This document shows positions 1-9,583 of a stretch of DNA of 27,897 nt, one piece after another (within the stretch, counting starts at the first letter, position 1; every line of letters begins with the position of its first letter). This stretch comes from Xanthomonas hortorum (GTDB lineage: Bacteria; Pseudomonadota; Gammaproteobacteria; Xanthomonadales; Xanthomonadaceae), in assembly GCF_002940005.1 (NCBI RefSeq), contig NZ_MDEF01000066.1; one strand, written 5' to 3'. Below the pieces are notes generated by a model. That model saw nothing but the letters and a program-made list of their open reading frames with translations, ran no database searches and was not told the origin of the DNA. Both the position numbers and the translations under genes were made by a program.

Positions 1-287
1 CCGCAACGACGCGACATTCCGCGCTCTCAGGCCGCGTTATTCAGACCTTCCCTAGCGCGGCCACAGTCAGTGCCACGATGCTCCATGCCTTGCTCAACAT
101 TGTTTCTTCCCCCTGAAGAAATGTGTGGATTTGCGGCTGCATTAGATACTGCGTGCCTTGATCCTCGCCGAGTTTTTGGGTTGCGTCAATGCACTTGCGC
201 GAGTGATCGTTGGCTTTATCGGCTTTGCCCTCATCCGCCCTGCGGGCACCTTCTCCCGCGTGCGGGAGAAGGGATGGGTGATTTTGG
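1..287. other. Intergenic region downstream of the LamG-like gene, no confident gene
   Basis: No convincing full gene is seen. On the minus strand a 19-codon frame (100 down to 41) starts with ATG after a purine-rich stretch and encodes a short hydrophobic peptide (MLSKAWSIVALTVAALGKV) that looks like the beginning of a signal peptide and then stops. It could be the broken start of a lost gene or chance. The perfect palindrome at 249-272 is listed separately. Confidence 0.4.
249..272. repeat. CTTCTCCC palindrome, 11-bp perfect arms
   Basis: Arms CCTTCTCCCGC (249-259) and GCGGGAGAAGG (262-272) are perfectly complementary with a 2-base centre. The element lies 15 bases beyond the stop codon of the minus-strand LamG-like gene and may act as its transcription end, although no clear T tract follows. 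The flanking CCTCATCCGCCC and TGCGGGCACC bases recur, inverted, at 20765-20812, so this is a dispersed repeat rather than a local hairpin only. Confidence 0.75.
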
Positions 288-3200
288 TTATGGGCTGTTT
301 TTTGTCGTTGGCGCGGTGGTTGGGCTTGGCAGAGGCAGTTTATTGTTGAGGCCGGTAATCTCTGCAGTGTTGCCATCGGTGATGACACGCAGTTGCGCGG
401 CTTTTAGGTTTACGGCGTTGGTCAGCGGCAGGCGCACCTGCGTGGTGATTGGTTGCAGATTGCGTGGTGCCGCGAGTGCCGGGAACGCGGCTCTTGCCAA
501 CTCCTTCCCACGCGCATCCTCCAACACCACAAACCCGGCCGGTGCATCGGCATGGCCGAGACTGTGCACGGTCACTTCAATGGCATCTGCGGTCACGCGC
601 ACATCGCCGTGGCCGATGCCCAGGTCCGGGCGCAGGTCGACCGGGGTGGTGGCTGCGATGCGTTCGAGCTGCAGGACGGTGGTGCGGCCTGCGGGGAAGT
701 CGATGTCGATGGCCGCGCTTTTTTCGAAAGCGCGCTCTTGCGTCTTGGCGTTGCTGTCGAGCTTGCAGTCATTGCCTTTGCTCACGCCTTGGATGATGCG
801 CCATTGGCCCGGGGCGATGTTCCAGCCGGTCATGCTGGCGCGCTGAGGTTTACTGGAGGTGTTGTAGGCAATGACGGTGAAGCGGTCTTGCCGGGGTGCG
901 GGGATGGCGATGGCCACTTGCGTGGCGGCCTCTGGATCGGCGAAGCGCCAGCTCACGGTGTGGCCGGGGTAGGTTTGATTGCGCTTGAGGGCCACGCCGC
1001 CAAGGCGTGCGCGTTGCAGGTTGACCGTGGGGGATTCCACGCGGTCGCTCCACCAGTGGCCTTCGGTGTTCATGTAGAAGTTCTGCAGTTTCTCTCTTGC
1101 CTCGCTGCGGTAAATGGCGGCGAGATACTCGAGGTTGCCGGTTTGCTCCCAGGCCACGTGGTGCGGGAAGTCCGGGGCACTGCCATCGTCTTTATTTGCG
1201 GCATCGAGGAGCTTGCCGCTCCAGTCGCTGCGCTTGCCCATGACATCGAGAAAGTTTTCGTTGAGCACGGACAGGCCATTGGGGCCGCTGTTGGCGACGC
1301 GGTAGTCGATCGGCTTGAGATAACGCGCATCGCCGGTGAAGCGGTAGGCGGCCCAGAAGGTGTGCAAGGTGTCGGCGCCGCCGCTGCCTTCGAACAGTTC
1401 GCCGCCGCGGGTTTTGCCGGTTTGCCAGTTGATCTCGTTGGGCAGGGCCCAGTTGCCCTTGGCGTTGGTGTAGGCGTGGGCGAGATAGCCGTCGGCTAAT
1501 CCTGTGACGATGCGGCGGCTGTTGGGGTCGGCGTTATAGCCGCCCAGCAGGATGGCCGGGTGCACGATGGGGAAGGAGTACGGTTTTTGCCATTGCCAGT
1601 TGGGCTCGCGGTAGACCTTGCGTCCGCCGAACCAGTTGCTGGCAAACAGCAGGTGGCCTTGCGGGTTGACCTGGATGACATTATCGAAGGCCTTGACGGT
1701 TTCCATCAGGCGCTCGACGGTGCGCGGGTCGCCCCAGTTGAGATACAGCAGGGCGCTGTTGAGGTTGATGCCCTCCTCGTAGGCATGCAGCTCGTCGGTT
1801 TCGATGGTGGACAGGCCGTTGGTGAACATGCCGTTGCGGTAGTTGGCCTCGGACAGCGCCAGCATGGAGGCGTTGAGCAGGTCCGGGTCCACGCCCATCA
1901 GGGCGACGCCGGGCCATTGCTGCACCAAGTCCGAGTCGTCCGAGATACCGCCGCCGAAATCGCCGTAGGCCACCTGGCGCTGCTCGATCCACCAGCGGAT
2001 GTAGCGGCGCGTGGCGCTGAGGTCTTGCAGCTGCCAGAACGCCCAGGCGGGCACGCCCTTGGGCACGGCAGGCAGCTCGACAGGCAACGCGCCCTGGTTG
2101 GCGTAGCTGATGTCGCTCCAGTATTGGCGGCCGAGGGCGTGGTCCGGGTCCACGCGCAGCAGGTCGGTGATGTCGGCGTCCAGCCGCTTGTAGAGCAGCT
2201 GGCGCTTGGAGGTGGTGTGTTCTTCGACCAAAAAGCCCCAGTTGTCCTTGACCTGGTTGAAGCGGTCGGCGACGTGCTCCTTGATCGCCTCGGCGCGCGG
2301 TTTGAACACCAGCTGCAGTTGGGTGCCGTCCAGCGCGTTGGCATCGAAGCCGGGCGCGGCGGCGGCGATGCTGAGCATCAGGCTGTCGTTGCTCAGGATG
2401 CGGTCGCGCAGGTCCAGCCACAGCGTGCGGGCCTGGCCGGGGGCGACCGCGACCGAGACATCGATCATGTCGCGCGCGGGCCAGATGGGGTCCTTGATGC
2501 GGATGTTGAGCGGGATGCTGCCGTTGTGGGTGGCCGGCAGGTTGAGCGCCGGCAGGGTAATGGCGATGCCGTCCAGGCCGTCGTGCATGTTCTCCCAGCC
2601 GTAGGACCAGCTGCGCATCAGCGCCTGGTCTGGCGGCGGGTTGCCCAGGCTGGACGGCACCAGGATGTGCACGATGGGCTGCTGCGCGCTTGCTGCGGCC
2701 TTGTCGCCGGGGCGCTTGCGCGCCGGTGCCTTGGTGGGCAGCGCGATCACGGTCTGGCGCTCGCTTGGCGGGTAGCGGCCGGCGATGACATCGCGCAGCG
2801 GGGCGAGGTTGTCGTAGTCGGGCTGGATGTCGCTGCGCACGGTGTAGCTGAGTTGCGCGCTGCCTTTGGGCACCTCGCCGGGTTGCACGTTGTAGGCCCA
2901 GATTTCCTGGATGGGGGTTTCCTGCGCGGTGTTGGCAAAGCGCAGCGTGCCGCCGCGGCGCTCGGGGAACTGGTCCACGCTGCGTACCACGCCCTGGCTG
3001 CGTGCGAACAGCGGCTGCGCCTGTGCGGTGCTTGCACCGGCGGCAGCGGGCGTGGTGTAGCTGGCCTGGCCATAGGCGGCGCCGCGCAGCTCGATGCGGT
3101 TGACCGGCTCGTCTGGCAGGGTGAGGTCCAGCGCCTTGCCGCCTTCGACATAGGTGTTCCAGTCCGGCAGCTGGAAGTAGTCGTCGCGCCCGGGCAGGCG

Positions 3201-4172
3201 CGAGCGGTTGTAGACGCCGGGCCAGGTGGTTTCGGCAATGCCATCGGTGGCCTTCCACATCCATTGCTTGAGGTCGCGCGCATCGGCGAACTCCACCTTG
3301 CGGATGCGGGTGACCGGTGCTTCCAGCAGCGGTGGTGCGTGGCCGTTGTCCCAGCCAAAGCGGTGCAGGAAGGCGGCGTGTTGCGCGTTGCCGGTGGGTG
3401 CTTCAGCGGTGGTGGGCTCCTGCAGGCGTGCGAGCGCGGCGGCGCCGCTGGCGGCGAGCATGCGGTCGTAGATGCGGATCTCGTCAAAGTCGCTGCCGCG
3501 CAAAAAGTTGTAGCGGCTCTGCACCTGGTGCGGCGACATCACGCGGCCGGCCAGGCCGAACTGGTCGAGTGCGGCATCGAAGTCGAGCGCGCCGCCGCTG
3601 GCGCATGGTTGGCCGCAGTCCACGCGCGCGGCTTCCTTGCCATCCACGTACAGGCGCACGCCACGGGTTTCGTCCCAGGCGAATGCGATATGGGTCCAGT
3701 CGCTGGCGGCGGGATTTTTATCCAGCTTGAAGGAGACGCGGGTGCGCGCGAGGTTGGCGTCGGTAACGAAGGCATCGAAGCCGTGGCCGTTCCAGTCGAT
3801 GCGCAGCCAGGCCATGTCCCAGCTGGTGTGGTCGGCGTAGCCGACGCGGAAGATCACGAATGGCGCCTCGCCCACGGGATAGCGCGCGCGCCAGAAGAAG
3901 CTCAGCGTGCCGCGTTGGGTGTAGAGGTTGCCGGGCGCATTCCACGACAGCACGCCGTCGTCGGCCCATTCGATGGCGTTGCCGCGTTTGCCGGTGGGCA
4001 CCAGCGCGATCTTGTCGCGGAAGTTGGGCACGCCATCGCCGCGGGCCACATCGGCCTCCAGGCTGCGATCGGCCGAGACCCGGAACAGCAGCTCCGGGGC
4101 CGTGGAAGTGGCCGCACTTGCCGGCAGCGCGATCAGACACAACAAACCCATCCAAACCTTCAGCACACGCAC
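288..4172 (-). CDS. Secreted LamG-like-domain protein of about 1,294 aa, putative pectin-active enzyme
   Basis: The protein starts with a signal peptide (hydrophobic core LLCLIALPASAA). I use GTG at 4172 because it gives a basic n-region (RVLK). ATG at 4151, preceded by AAGG, is the main alternative (1,287 aa). About residues 30-245 look like a LamG/concanavalin A jelly roll: beta-rich, WTHIAFAWDE, LYVDGKEAARV, closing with DEIRIYDRML. The middle is unassigned. Around residues 700-1000 an aromatic-rich segment (HAYEEGINLN, NWFGGRKVYREPNWQWQKPY, GELFEGSGGADTLHTFW) resembles helical toroid folds of glycan lyases and hydrolases, but I cannot name a family. The last 110 residues resemble a CARDB or Ig-like beta domain. 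It lies 186 bp behind the pectate lyase on the same strand, so a role in pectin or rhamnogalacturonan breakdown is inferred from context only. Confidence 0.85.
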   Translation of the reverse strand: MRVLKVWMGLLCLIALPASAATSTAPELLFRVSADRSLEADVARGDGVPNFRDKIALVPTGKRGNAIEWADDGVLSWNAPGNLYTQRGTLSFFWRARYPVGEAPFVIFRVGYADHTSWDMAWLRIDWNGHGFDAFVTDANLARTRVSFKLDKNPAASDWTHIAFAWDETRGVRLYVDGKEAARVDCGQPCASGGALDFDAALDQFGLAGRVMSPHQVQSRYNFLRGSDFDEIRIYDRMLAASGAAALARLQEPTTAEAPTGNAQHAAFLHRFGWDNGHAPPLLEAPVTRIRKVEFADARDLKQWMWKATDGIAETTWPGVYNRSRLPGRDDYFQLPDWNTYVEGGKALDLTLPDEPVNRIELRGAAYGQASYTTPAAAGASTAQAQPLFARSQGVVRSVDQFPERRGGTLRFANTAQETPIQEIWAYNVQPGEVPKGSAQLSYTVRSDIQPDYDNLAPLRDVIAGRYPPSERQTVIALPTKAPARKRPGDKAAASAQQPIVHILVPSSLGNPPPDQALMRSWSYGWENMHDGLDGIAITLPALNLPATHNGSIPLNIRIKDPIWPARDMIDVSVAVAPGQARTLWLDLRDRILSNDSLMLSIAAAAPGFDANALDGTQLQLVFKPRAEAIKEHVADRFNQVKDNWGFLVEEHTTSKRQLLYKRLDADITDLLRVDPDHALGRQYWSDISYANQGALPVELPAVPKGVPAWAFWQLQDLSATRRYIRWWIEQRQVAYGDFGGGISDDSDLVQQWPGVALMGVDPDLLNASMLALSEANYRNGMFTNGLSTIETDELHAYEEGINLNSALLYLNWGDPRTVERLMETVKAFDNVIQVNPQGHLLFASNWFGGRKVYREPNWQWQKPYSFPIVHPAILLGGYNADPNSRRIVTGLADGYLAHAYTNAKGNWALPNEINWQTGKTRGGELFEGSGGADTLHTFWAAYRFTGDARYLKPIDYRVANSGPNGLSVLNENFLDVMGKRSDWSGKLLDAANKDDGSAPDFPHHVAWEQTGNLEYLAAIYRSEAREKLQNFYMNTEGHWWSDRVESPTVNLQRARLGGVALKRNQTYPGHTVSWRFADPEAATQVAIAIPAPRQDRFTVIAYNTSSKPQRASMTGWNIAPGQWRIIQGVSKGNDCKLDSNAKTQERAFEKSAAIDIDFPAGRTTVLQLERIAATTPVDLRPDLGIGHGDVRVTADAIEVTVHSLGHADAPAGFVVLEDARGKELARAAFPALAAPRNLQPITTQVRLPLTNAVNLKAAQLRVITDGNTAEITGLNNKLPLPSPTTAPTTKNSP

Positions 4173-4358
4173 CTCGTCTGTTTCAAAACCACTGCCGCAC
4201 CGCATGGGCGACAGACACTGCAACGTGCCACCGCAGCGCGGCACGCGGTGCACGGTGGGCAGCGAGCAAGCGGGCCGGCACGTACGAGAGTACATGCGGT
4301 GCCTGCGTGCTGCGCGCGCCAGCATGCGCCGCGTGCGGTGGTGCGATGGCTGCGTCCA

Positions 4359-5387
4359 CTACAGCCCGTTTGCGGCCTTCCACTTGGGGATCTCATCCTT
4401 CAACAACTTGTCCGGCCAGGTGCCATGCCAGGCATAGCCCACGCGGCGTTCGTTGGGCACCTGCATGTAGTCGGTCAAGGCCTTGCCGTCGCGGTTGGCA
4501 TACAAGGGGCGTTGATTCTGCAGGTCGTAGAAGCGTGCCCATAGCGATGCACCGGGTTGCGCAACCAGGATCACGTCCTTGCCGGTTTCCTGCGTGGGAT
4601 CGTCGATTTTCTTGGTGGCCAGATCGCGCATGCGGTGGGTGTCGAACCAGACACCGGCCGCTTGCACTGCGGTCTTGATCTTGGCCGAGGGGTTGGGCTG
4701 GCGCATCAAAAACCGCACGATGCTCACCGACTCGCTGGACGACAACGAGGCCAGTTCATACGCGCGTGCCTTGGCCGGCTTGAGCGTGACCTCGTCGTAT
4801 TGCGCGCCCCACACGGTGAGCGTGCCGCCGATCTTGACCTGGGTGGCGAGCACGCATTCCAGACTTTTGGCCACCGCCTGCACGGCGCGTGCGCGGTGGC
4901 TGCTGCGCAGTTGCGCGCCGGTGTCGCCCTTGCCCTCGCCGATGTCCTGCAGCAGGTTGAGCACGCGCACCATCGCATCGTCGTTGTAGGTGATCTGATG
5001 GTGGTAGGACGACAGGTCCGGATAAAACTGCGGCCAGCCGCCATTGGCGTATTGCGCCTTGAGCAGGTAGTCCACGCCACGGCGTGCGGCGGCGATGTAC
5101 TTGGCGTTCTTTTCGTTCTTGAAGGCGGTGGACAGGTACGTGATTTCGTACGTGGTCGCCTTGTTGTCGATGGTGGCGTCGTCCTTGCGCCCCGGCTGTT
5201 GCAGCTCGACGATTTCCGCAGCGGTAAAGGTGCGCGTGTAATCCACCGCTACACCCTTGTACTGTTTGGACCAACCGCCGGAGGCGGTCTGCAGCAGCGA
5301 CATGTTGTCGGCGATCTTGTCGGCCAAGGCCGACAGCGGTGCCAGCAGCAACGCGGCGGTGAATGCGATTGTCGATAAGCGGATCAT
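4359..5387 (-). CDS. Pectate lyase, polysaccharide lyase family 10
   Basis: This 342-residue protein should cleave de-esterified polygalacturonate by beta-elimination, giving unsaturated oligogalacturonides. It has a signal peptide (about residues 1-22, cleavage near SALA), so it is exported. PL10-type motifs are visible: SGGW at 36-39, DNKATTYEI at 74-82, NGGWPQFYP at 115-123 and ITYNDDAM at 132-139, and the size fits a single catalytic domain. The start is ATG at 5387, which overlaps the TGA of the upstream pectin methylesterase as TGATG. GGAGG lies 8 bases upstream, inside the esterase gene, so translation is probably coupled. The esterase would remove methyl groups and so make the substrate of this lyase. 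The family is assigned by motif recall, not by alignment. Confidence 0.9.
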   Translation of the reverse strand: MIRLSTIAFTAALLLAPLSALADKIADNMSLLQTASGGWSKQYKGVAVDYTRTFTAAEIVELQQPGRKDDATIDNKATTYEITYLSTAFKNEKNAKYIAAARRGVDYLLKAQYANGGWPQFYPDLSSYHHQITYNDDAMVRVLNLLQDIGEGKGDTGAQLRSSHRARAVQAVAKSLECVLATQVKIGGTLTVWGAQYDEVTLKPAKARAYELASLSSSESVSIVRFLMRQPNPSAKIKTAVQAAGVWFDTHRMRDLATKKIDDPTQETGKDVILVAQPGASLWARFYDLQNQRPLYANRDGKALTDYMQVPNERRVGYAWHGTWPDKLLKDEIPKWKAANGL

Positions 5388-6370
5388 CAGAACGGCCTCC
5401 AGCTGCCCAGGATGGTGTTGCGGTCCAGCGCGGCGGCCTGCGCAGCGGTGAGCTGGCGCGACCACTTCACGCGGCGCGACGGGTTGGCGCCGTTGCCGCT
5501 GCTCTGGTATTCGCTGTAGCGGGCAGTGGCCTCGTTGGCGGCGTTGCCCCAGTTGTTCCAGCCCTCGGGCAGGATGTGTGCGCCCAGCTGGCTGCTGATG
5601 AAGCTGACGCTGGCATACGGCCGCCACGGGCGCCCCAGGTGCACGCGCGAGACACCGCTGGCAGCGGTGACGCGGGCATTGCGGAATACGAAGCCGCGCG
5701 CGCTTTCCTGCGGGGTGGAGGCGGCGGTGAGATAGCCATCGCCCAGCGAGTGCAGTTGCACGTTTTCGAACAGCGCGGTGCCGGCGCCGAACACGAAATC
5801 CACGGTGCCTTCGACATAACAGTCGAGGAAATACGACAGCTTTGCGCCGCGCAGATACAGCGTGTCTTGATAACCGAGAAAGCGCACGTTGCGGAACGCG
5901 GCGCGGTCGCCATCCACACGCACCGCCACCGCCACCGCCTGCCCGACCGGGCCTGCGTGATTGCCGAAGGCGAGTTTTTCCGCAGTGAAGTCGTTGCCGG
6001 CGATGATGACGCTGGACGAGCCGGAGGTGCCGTACTCGGTGCCGGTGGCCGGATTGATGCGCGAGGCGTAGTTGTCGTAAGTGATGATGGTCTGGGTGGG
6101 GCCGGCGCCGGTGAGCTTGAGCGCCGGTGCATTGGACGGCACCACGATCAGCTCCTGATAGGTGCCGGCGCCGATGTTGATCTGCGCGCGTTTGCCGCCC
6201 TGTACGGCCGCGTCGATGGCGGCCTGCACGGTGCGGTAGCCGGCGCTGCCCTGCTTGGCCACGGTGTAGACCGGGTCGGCAGCGATGACGGCGGTGCTGC
6301 CGAGCGACAGCCCGGCCAGCAAGGCGGTGGCAGCGAGAGTACGTAACACGATCCTGCGATGCGGTTGCAT
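5387..6370 (-). CDS. Pectin methylesterase (pectinesterase), CE8
   Basis: This 327-residue exported enzyme removes methyl esters from pectin, giving methanol and pectate. After a signal peptide (about 1-31, ending AVIAA) comes a right-handed beta-helix domain with the CE8 residues in place: Q144 (GQAVAVAV), Q168-D169 (GYQDTLY, acid/base), D191 (CYVEGTVDFVFG, nucleophile) and R247 with W249 (LGRPWRP). All catalytic positions look intact. It starts 12 bases after the stop of the TonB-dependent receptor gene and ends in a TGATG overlap with the pectate lyase, so the three form a likely operon. The order matches the biochemistry: uptake receptor, de-esterification, cleavage. Confidence 0.95.
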   Translation of the reverse strand: MQPHRRIVLRTLAATALLAGLSLGSTAVIAADPVYTVAKQGSAGYRTVQAAIDAAVQGGKRAQINIGAGTYQELIVVPSNAPALKLTGAGPTQTIITYDNYASRINPATGTEYGTSGSSSVIIAGNDFTAEKLAFGNHAGPVGQAVAVAVRVDGDRAAFRNVRFLGYQDTLYLRGAKLSYFLDCYVEGTVDFVFGAGTALFENVQLHSLGDGYLTAASTPQESARGFVFRNARVTAASGVSRVHLGRPWRPYASVSFISSQLGAHILPEGWNNWGNAANEATARYSEYQSSGNGANPSRRVKWSRQLTAAQAAALDRNTILGSWRPF

Positions 6371-6382
6371 GCGTTGCTCCTG

Positions 6383-9300
6383 TCAGAACTTGTAGCGCGC
6401 GCCGATGTAGTACTGGCGCCCGGTGACGGTGTACTTGTCGGGCAGTTCCAGCGTGGAATCGACGTAGCGGCGGTCGGGGGTATCGAGCAGGTTGATGGCC
6501 TCAAACGTCAGCGACAGGTGATCGTTGAGCTTGTAGGACATGTTGAAATCCACGTTTTCCACGCTGTATTTGCCGGTCACATCGGCCGTGACCAAGCGCC
6601 TGCCGTCCAGGTCGTAGACGTCTTCCTGGGCAAGGATGTTGTTGATGTAGCCATCGCGGTAACTGGTGGATACGCGCGCACTGAAGCGGCCGTCGTCGTA
6701 ATAGACGGTGGCGTTGTAGGACTGCGGCGAGAGGTTGAGCAGATCGCGCTCGGTGGCGGTGGTGGTGATGCTGGTGTTGCTGCTGCCTGCGGTACTGAAC
6801 AGGTAATTGATCTTGGAATCGACCTGGGTGTAGTTGAACTGCACACCGAAGTTGCGCCAGAAGCCGGGCAAAAAGTCGAAGGCCTGCTGGTAGGTCAGCT
6901 CGAAGCCCTTGAGCGGGCCGCCGGGCGTGTTGAAGTAGCTCTGCACATTGAAGATGGTGTCCGGGGTAAAGCCGGCGGGCAGCAGATCCAGCGAGTAGCC
7001 CATCGCCTCCCAGGTGCTGAGCACGCGGGTGCGTTGCACGTAGCTGTCGATGTCCTTGTAGAACACCGCCGCCGACAACAGCGAGCCTTCGCGGAAATAC
7101 CACTCGGCGCTGAGGTCGTAGTTGGTGGAGCGGAACGGGTCGAGCTTGGGATTGCCCAGATTGATCGAGAAAAACCGCCCGTCGTCGAAGAACTGGGTGG
7201 GCCCGCCGCTGACGCTGGGCGACTGATAGGCCAGCGTGGGGCGCGCCATGGTCTTGGCCGCACCGAAGCGCAGCACCACCTCGTCGCTGACATCCCAGGA
7301 CAGATTCAACGAGGGCAGGATGTCGCGGTAATTGTGGTTGACCGTGGTGGGCACCAGCAGGCGCTCGCCGGCTGCGGCGGTGGCGCTGGCCACACCGAAG
7401 AACGATTCGCACGCAGGCGAAATCGCACCTGCCGCGGTGGCCGTGCACGGCGCATAACCGCTGGCGGCGATCTGCGTCTGCACATAGCGCACGCCCAGGT
7501 TGCCGCGCAGCGCGCGACCCCACAGGTCGGTATTGAAATCGAGCTGCAGGTAAGTGCCCAGGCTCTTTTCGTTGACCGCGAAATTGTTGTTGGACGAGCC
7601 GAAATGGCCCACATCGGCCAACCTGTAATCGCCACCGGGCACGCCGGTATCGCAGTTGCAATTGATGTTGAGCAGGTCGGCGACTTTCTGGAAATCCGGA
7701 ATCACCCAGGTGGTGGGGAAGCTGCCGTTCAAGCTGCGGCCGAAGCCATCCAGGTTGGTGCTGAGCTCATTCACACCGACGCCGGCAGGCAATGCCTGCG
7801 CCAAGCGCCCGTAGGAGATGTTGCGCGACTCCGACGTGTCCATGTCGTAGTTCTTGTAGGCCAGCCCGGTGCGAAAGGTGAAAGTGGGGCTGATGTTGAA
7901 TTCCAGATCCACCTTGGCGGTGTCGAAGGTGTTGTTCACCGACTGCGGGTTGAGCCGCACCTCGCTGATATTGGTGCCGCGCGCGGTGCCGTTGCTGTTG
8001 ACCGGCACTGCGCCATAGCCCAGCCACTGCCAGTTGTTGGGGTTACCCGCATCGAACGGGAAACTCATGCTGGGGTAGTCGCCACCGTTGCGCCGGTCGA
8101 GCACAAAACCATCGAGATTGGTGTTGTCGAAACTCACCATCGAGAACTCGGGCCGCTCGTAGTCCGAGGTCGAGTGGCCGACCAATGCATTGACGCGTAC
8201 CTGGTCGTTGAAGCGGTGCTGCAGGTCCAGGCTGAATTGCTTGAACTCGGTGGATTCTTCGATGTTGCTGGATTCGGTGCGGAAATCGACGTTGTCGAAC
8301 ACGCCGTAGGTGAGGCGATTCTGGTCGTCCACCTGCGCCTGCCGCACGGCGATCTGGGTCTTGCCGCCGAAGTTGGCGGTGCGGTGCAGGTTGGCGCCGA
8401 CCGAGTCTTCGCGCTGGTCTTTGTCCAACCTGGAATACAGCATGTCGAAGTTCAGCAGGGTGTCGTCGCTGACCTTGAATTGCAGCGCGCCGGTGACGCC
8501 GAGACGCTTGATCTCGTGATCGGTGCGGATATAGCGCGGGTAGCGCGGAATCCACGCATCGGTGGCGGTCTCGTAGGCCTGGATGTTCTCCGGCGTGTTG
8601 GCCGGGCGCGGTATGCCGGTGCCGCAATTGGCGGCGCTGATGCCATAGCTGCCCCAGCCGTTGTTGCGGTCCTGGTTGGCTTGCGAGCCGACGCCGGCCG
8701 GGGTTTCGTTGGCGAGCGGGTTGCGCGGGGTCTGCGGGTTGTAGCCCACCGGCGAGCAGAAGCCGTAGGTGCCGTTGTTGGTGGCGGTGCTCTGGTTGGA
8801 GTTGCGGTAGTTGCCGTGCTCCCAGCGCACCGGGTTGTAGCCTTCTTCGCGCAAGTGGCGCTCGCTGTAGGACACCGACATCAAGGCGCCGACGCGGCCA
8901 TCGGCCCAGATATTGCTGATCAGGCCGGAGAACCGCGGGTCTTTTTCGCGCGAGAGATCGTTGTAGCCGTATTGCGTGGAGGCGGCCGCTTCGAAGCCGT
9001 CGAAGTCGAACGGGCGTGAGCCTCGCAGATCGACCGTTGCACCCAATGAGCCTTCATCCATCTGCGCCGATTGGGTCTTGCTGATGGTGACGCGGCTGAA
9101 GAGTTCCGAGGCAAAGGTATTGAAGTCGAAGCCGCGGCTGCGGTTGACGCCATCGCTGCCGCTGCCGGCGGTGGCCAGCGCTTCCAGCCCGTTGATGCGC
9201 ACGCGAGTGAAATCCGAACCCAGGCCGCGCACGGAGATCTGCTTGCCCTCGCCGCCTTCGCGGTCGATGGAGACGCCGGCGATGCGTTGCATCGATTCGG

Positions 9301-9583
9301 CCAGATTCAGATCGGGAAACTTGCCGATGTCTTCGGCATAGATCGCATCCACCTGCTCCACGCTGTAGCGCTTGGCATCGAGCGATTGCTGCAGGCTTTC
9401 GCGATAGGTGGCCTTGACCTGCACGCGGTCCAGGTCCACCGCATCGGTAGGTGTGGTCGGCGGGCCGACGGTTTGCGCGGCAGCGCCGGCACCGTGCAAG
9501 GCCAGGACGATGGCCACCGACAGACGCGCGGCGGACAGGCAGGCGCCTGCCGCATGGGCAGGACGACACGAACGGGCTTGCAT
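6383..9583 (-). CDS. TonB-dependent outer-membrane receptor, probably for pectin oligosaccharides (1,066 aa)
   Basis: The N-terminus is signal-peptide-like (1-36, ending GAGAAA). A TonB-box-like stretch DLDRVQVK follows (about 50-57), then the plug with EDIGKFPDLNLAES (84-97), GVSIDREGGEGKQISVRGLG and RVRINGLEA. The rest is a long beta-barrel ending in the terminal phenylalanine typical of outer-membrane proteins (GARYKF). The architecture matches the Xanthomonas/Caulobacter-type receptor family (TIGR01782). It would import a ligand into the periplasm using TonB energy. Ligand identity is inferred from the coupled pectin methylesterase and pectate lyase directly downstream. The start at 9583 is preceded by AGGGAGAG at somewhat long spacing, so it is reasonable but not certain. 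Confidence 0.93.
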   Translation of the reverse strand: MQARSCRPAHAAGACLSAARLSVAIVLALHGAGAAAQTVGPPTTPTDAVDLDRVQVKATYRESLQQSLDAKRYSVEQVDAIYAEDIGKFPDLNLAESMQRIAGVSIDREGGEGKQISVRGLGSDFTRVRINGLEALATAGSGSDGVNRSRGFDFNTFASELFSRVTISKTQSAQMDEGSLGATVDLRGSRPFDFDGFEAAASTQYGYNDLSREKDPRFSGLISNIWADGRVGALMSVSYSERHLREEGYNPVRWEHGNYRNSNQSTATNNGTYGFCSPVGYNPQTPRNPLANETPAGVGSQANQDRNNGWGSYGISAANCGTGIPRPANTPENIQAYETATDAWIPRYPRYIRTDHEIKRLGVTGALQFKVSDDTLLNFDMLYSRLDKDQREDSVGANLHRTANFGGKTQIAVRQAQVDDQNRLTYGVFDNVDFRTESSNIEESTEFKQFSLDLQHRFNDQVRVNALVGHSTSDYERPEFSMVSFDNTNLDGFVLDRRNGGDYPSMSFPFDAGNPNNWQWLGYGAVPVNSNGTARGTNISEVRLNPQSVNNTFDTAKVDLEFNISPTFTFRTGLAYKNYDMDTSESRNISYGRLAQALPAGVGVNELSTNLDGFGRSLNGSFPTTWVIPDFQKVADLLNINCNCDTGVPGGDYRLADVGHFGSSNNNFAVNEKSLGTYLQLDFNTDLWGRALRGNLGVRYVQTQIAASGYAPCTATAAGAISPACESFFGVASATAAAGERLLVPTTVNHNYRDILPSLNLSWDVSDEVVLRFGAAKTMARPTLAYQSPSVSGGPTQFFDDGRFFSINLGNPKLDPFRSTNYDLSAEWYFREGSLLSAAVFYKDIDSYVQRTRVLSTWEAMGYSLDLLPAGFTPDTIFNVQSYFNTPGGPLKGFELTYQQAFDFLPGFWRNFGVQFNYTQVDSKINYLFSTAGSSNTSITTTATERDLLNLSPQSYNATVYYDDGRFSARVSTSYRDGYINNILAQEDVYDLDGRRLVTADVTGKYSVENVDFNMSYKLNDHLSLTFEAINLLDTPDRRYVDSTLELPDKYTVTGRQYYIGARYKF

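Noticed and set aside
1560..4544. 994-codon plus-strand open frame opposite the LamG-like gene
   Set aside because: It is the antisense of a clear coding region in GC-rich DNA, has low-complexity composition (repeated V/G/A/Q/D), and no motifs or ribosome-binding site.
6359..9019. 886-codon plus-strand open frame opposite the first receptor
   Set aside because: Antisense shadow of a well-supported receptor gene; composition is biased and no domain is visible.
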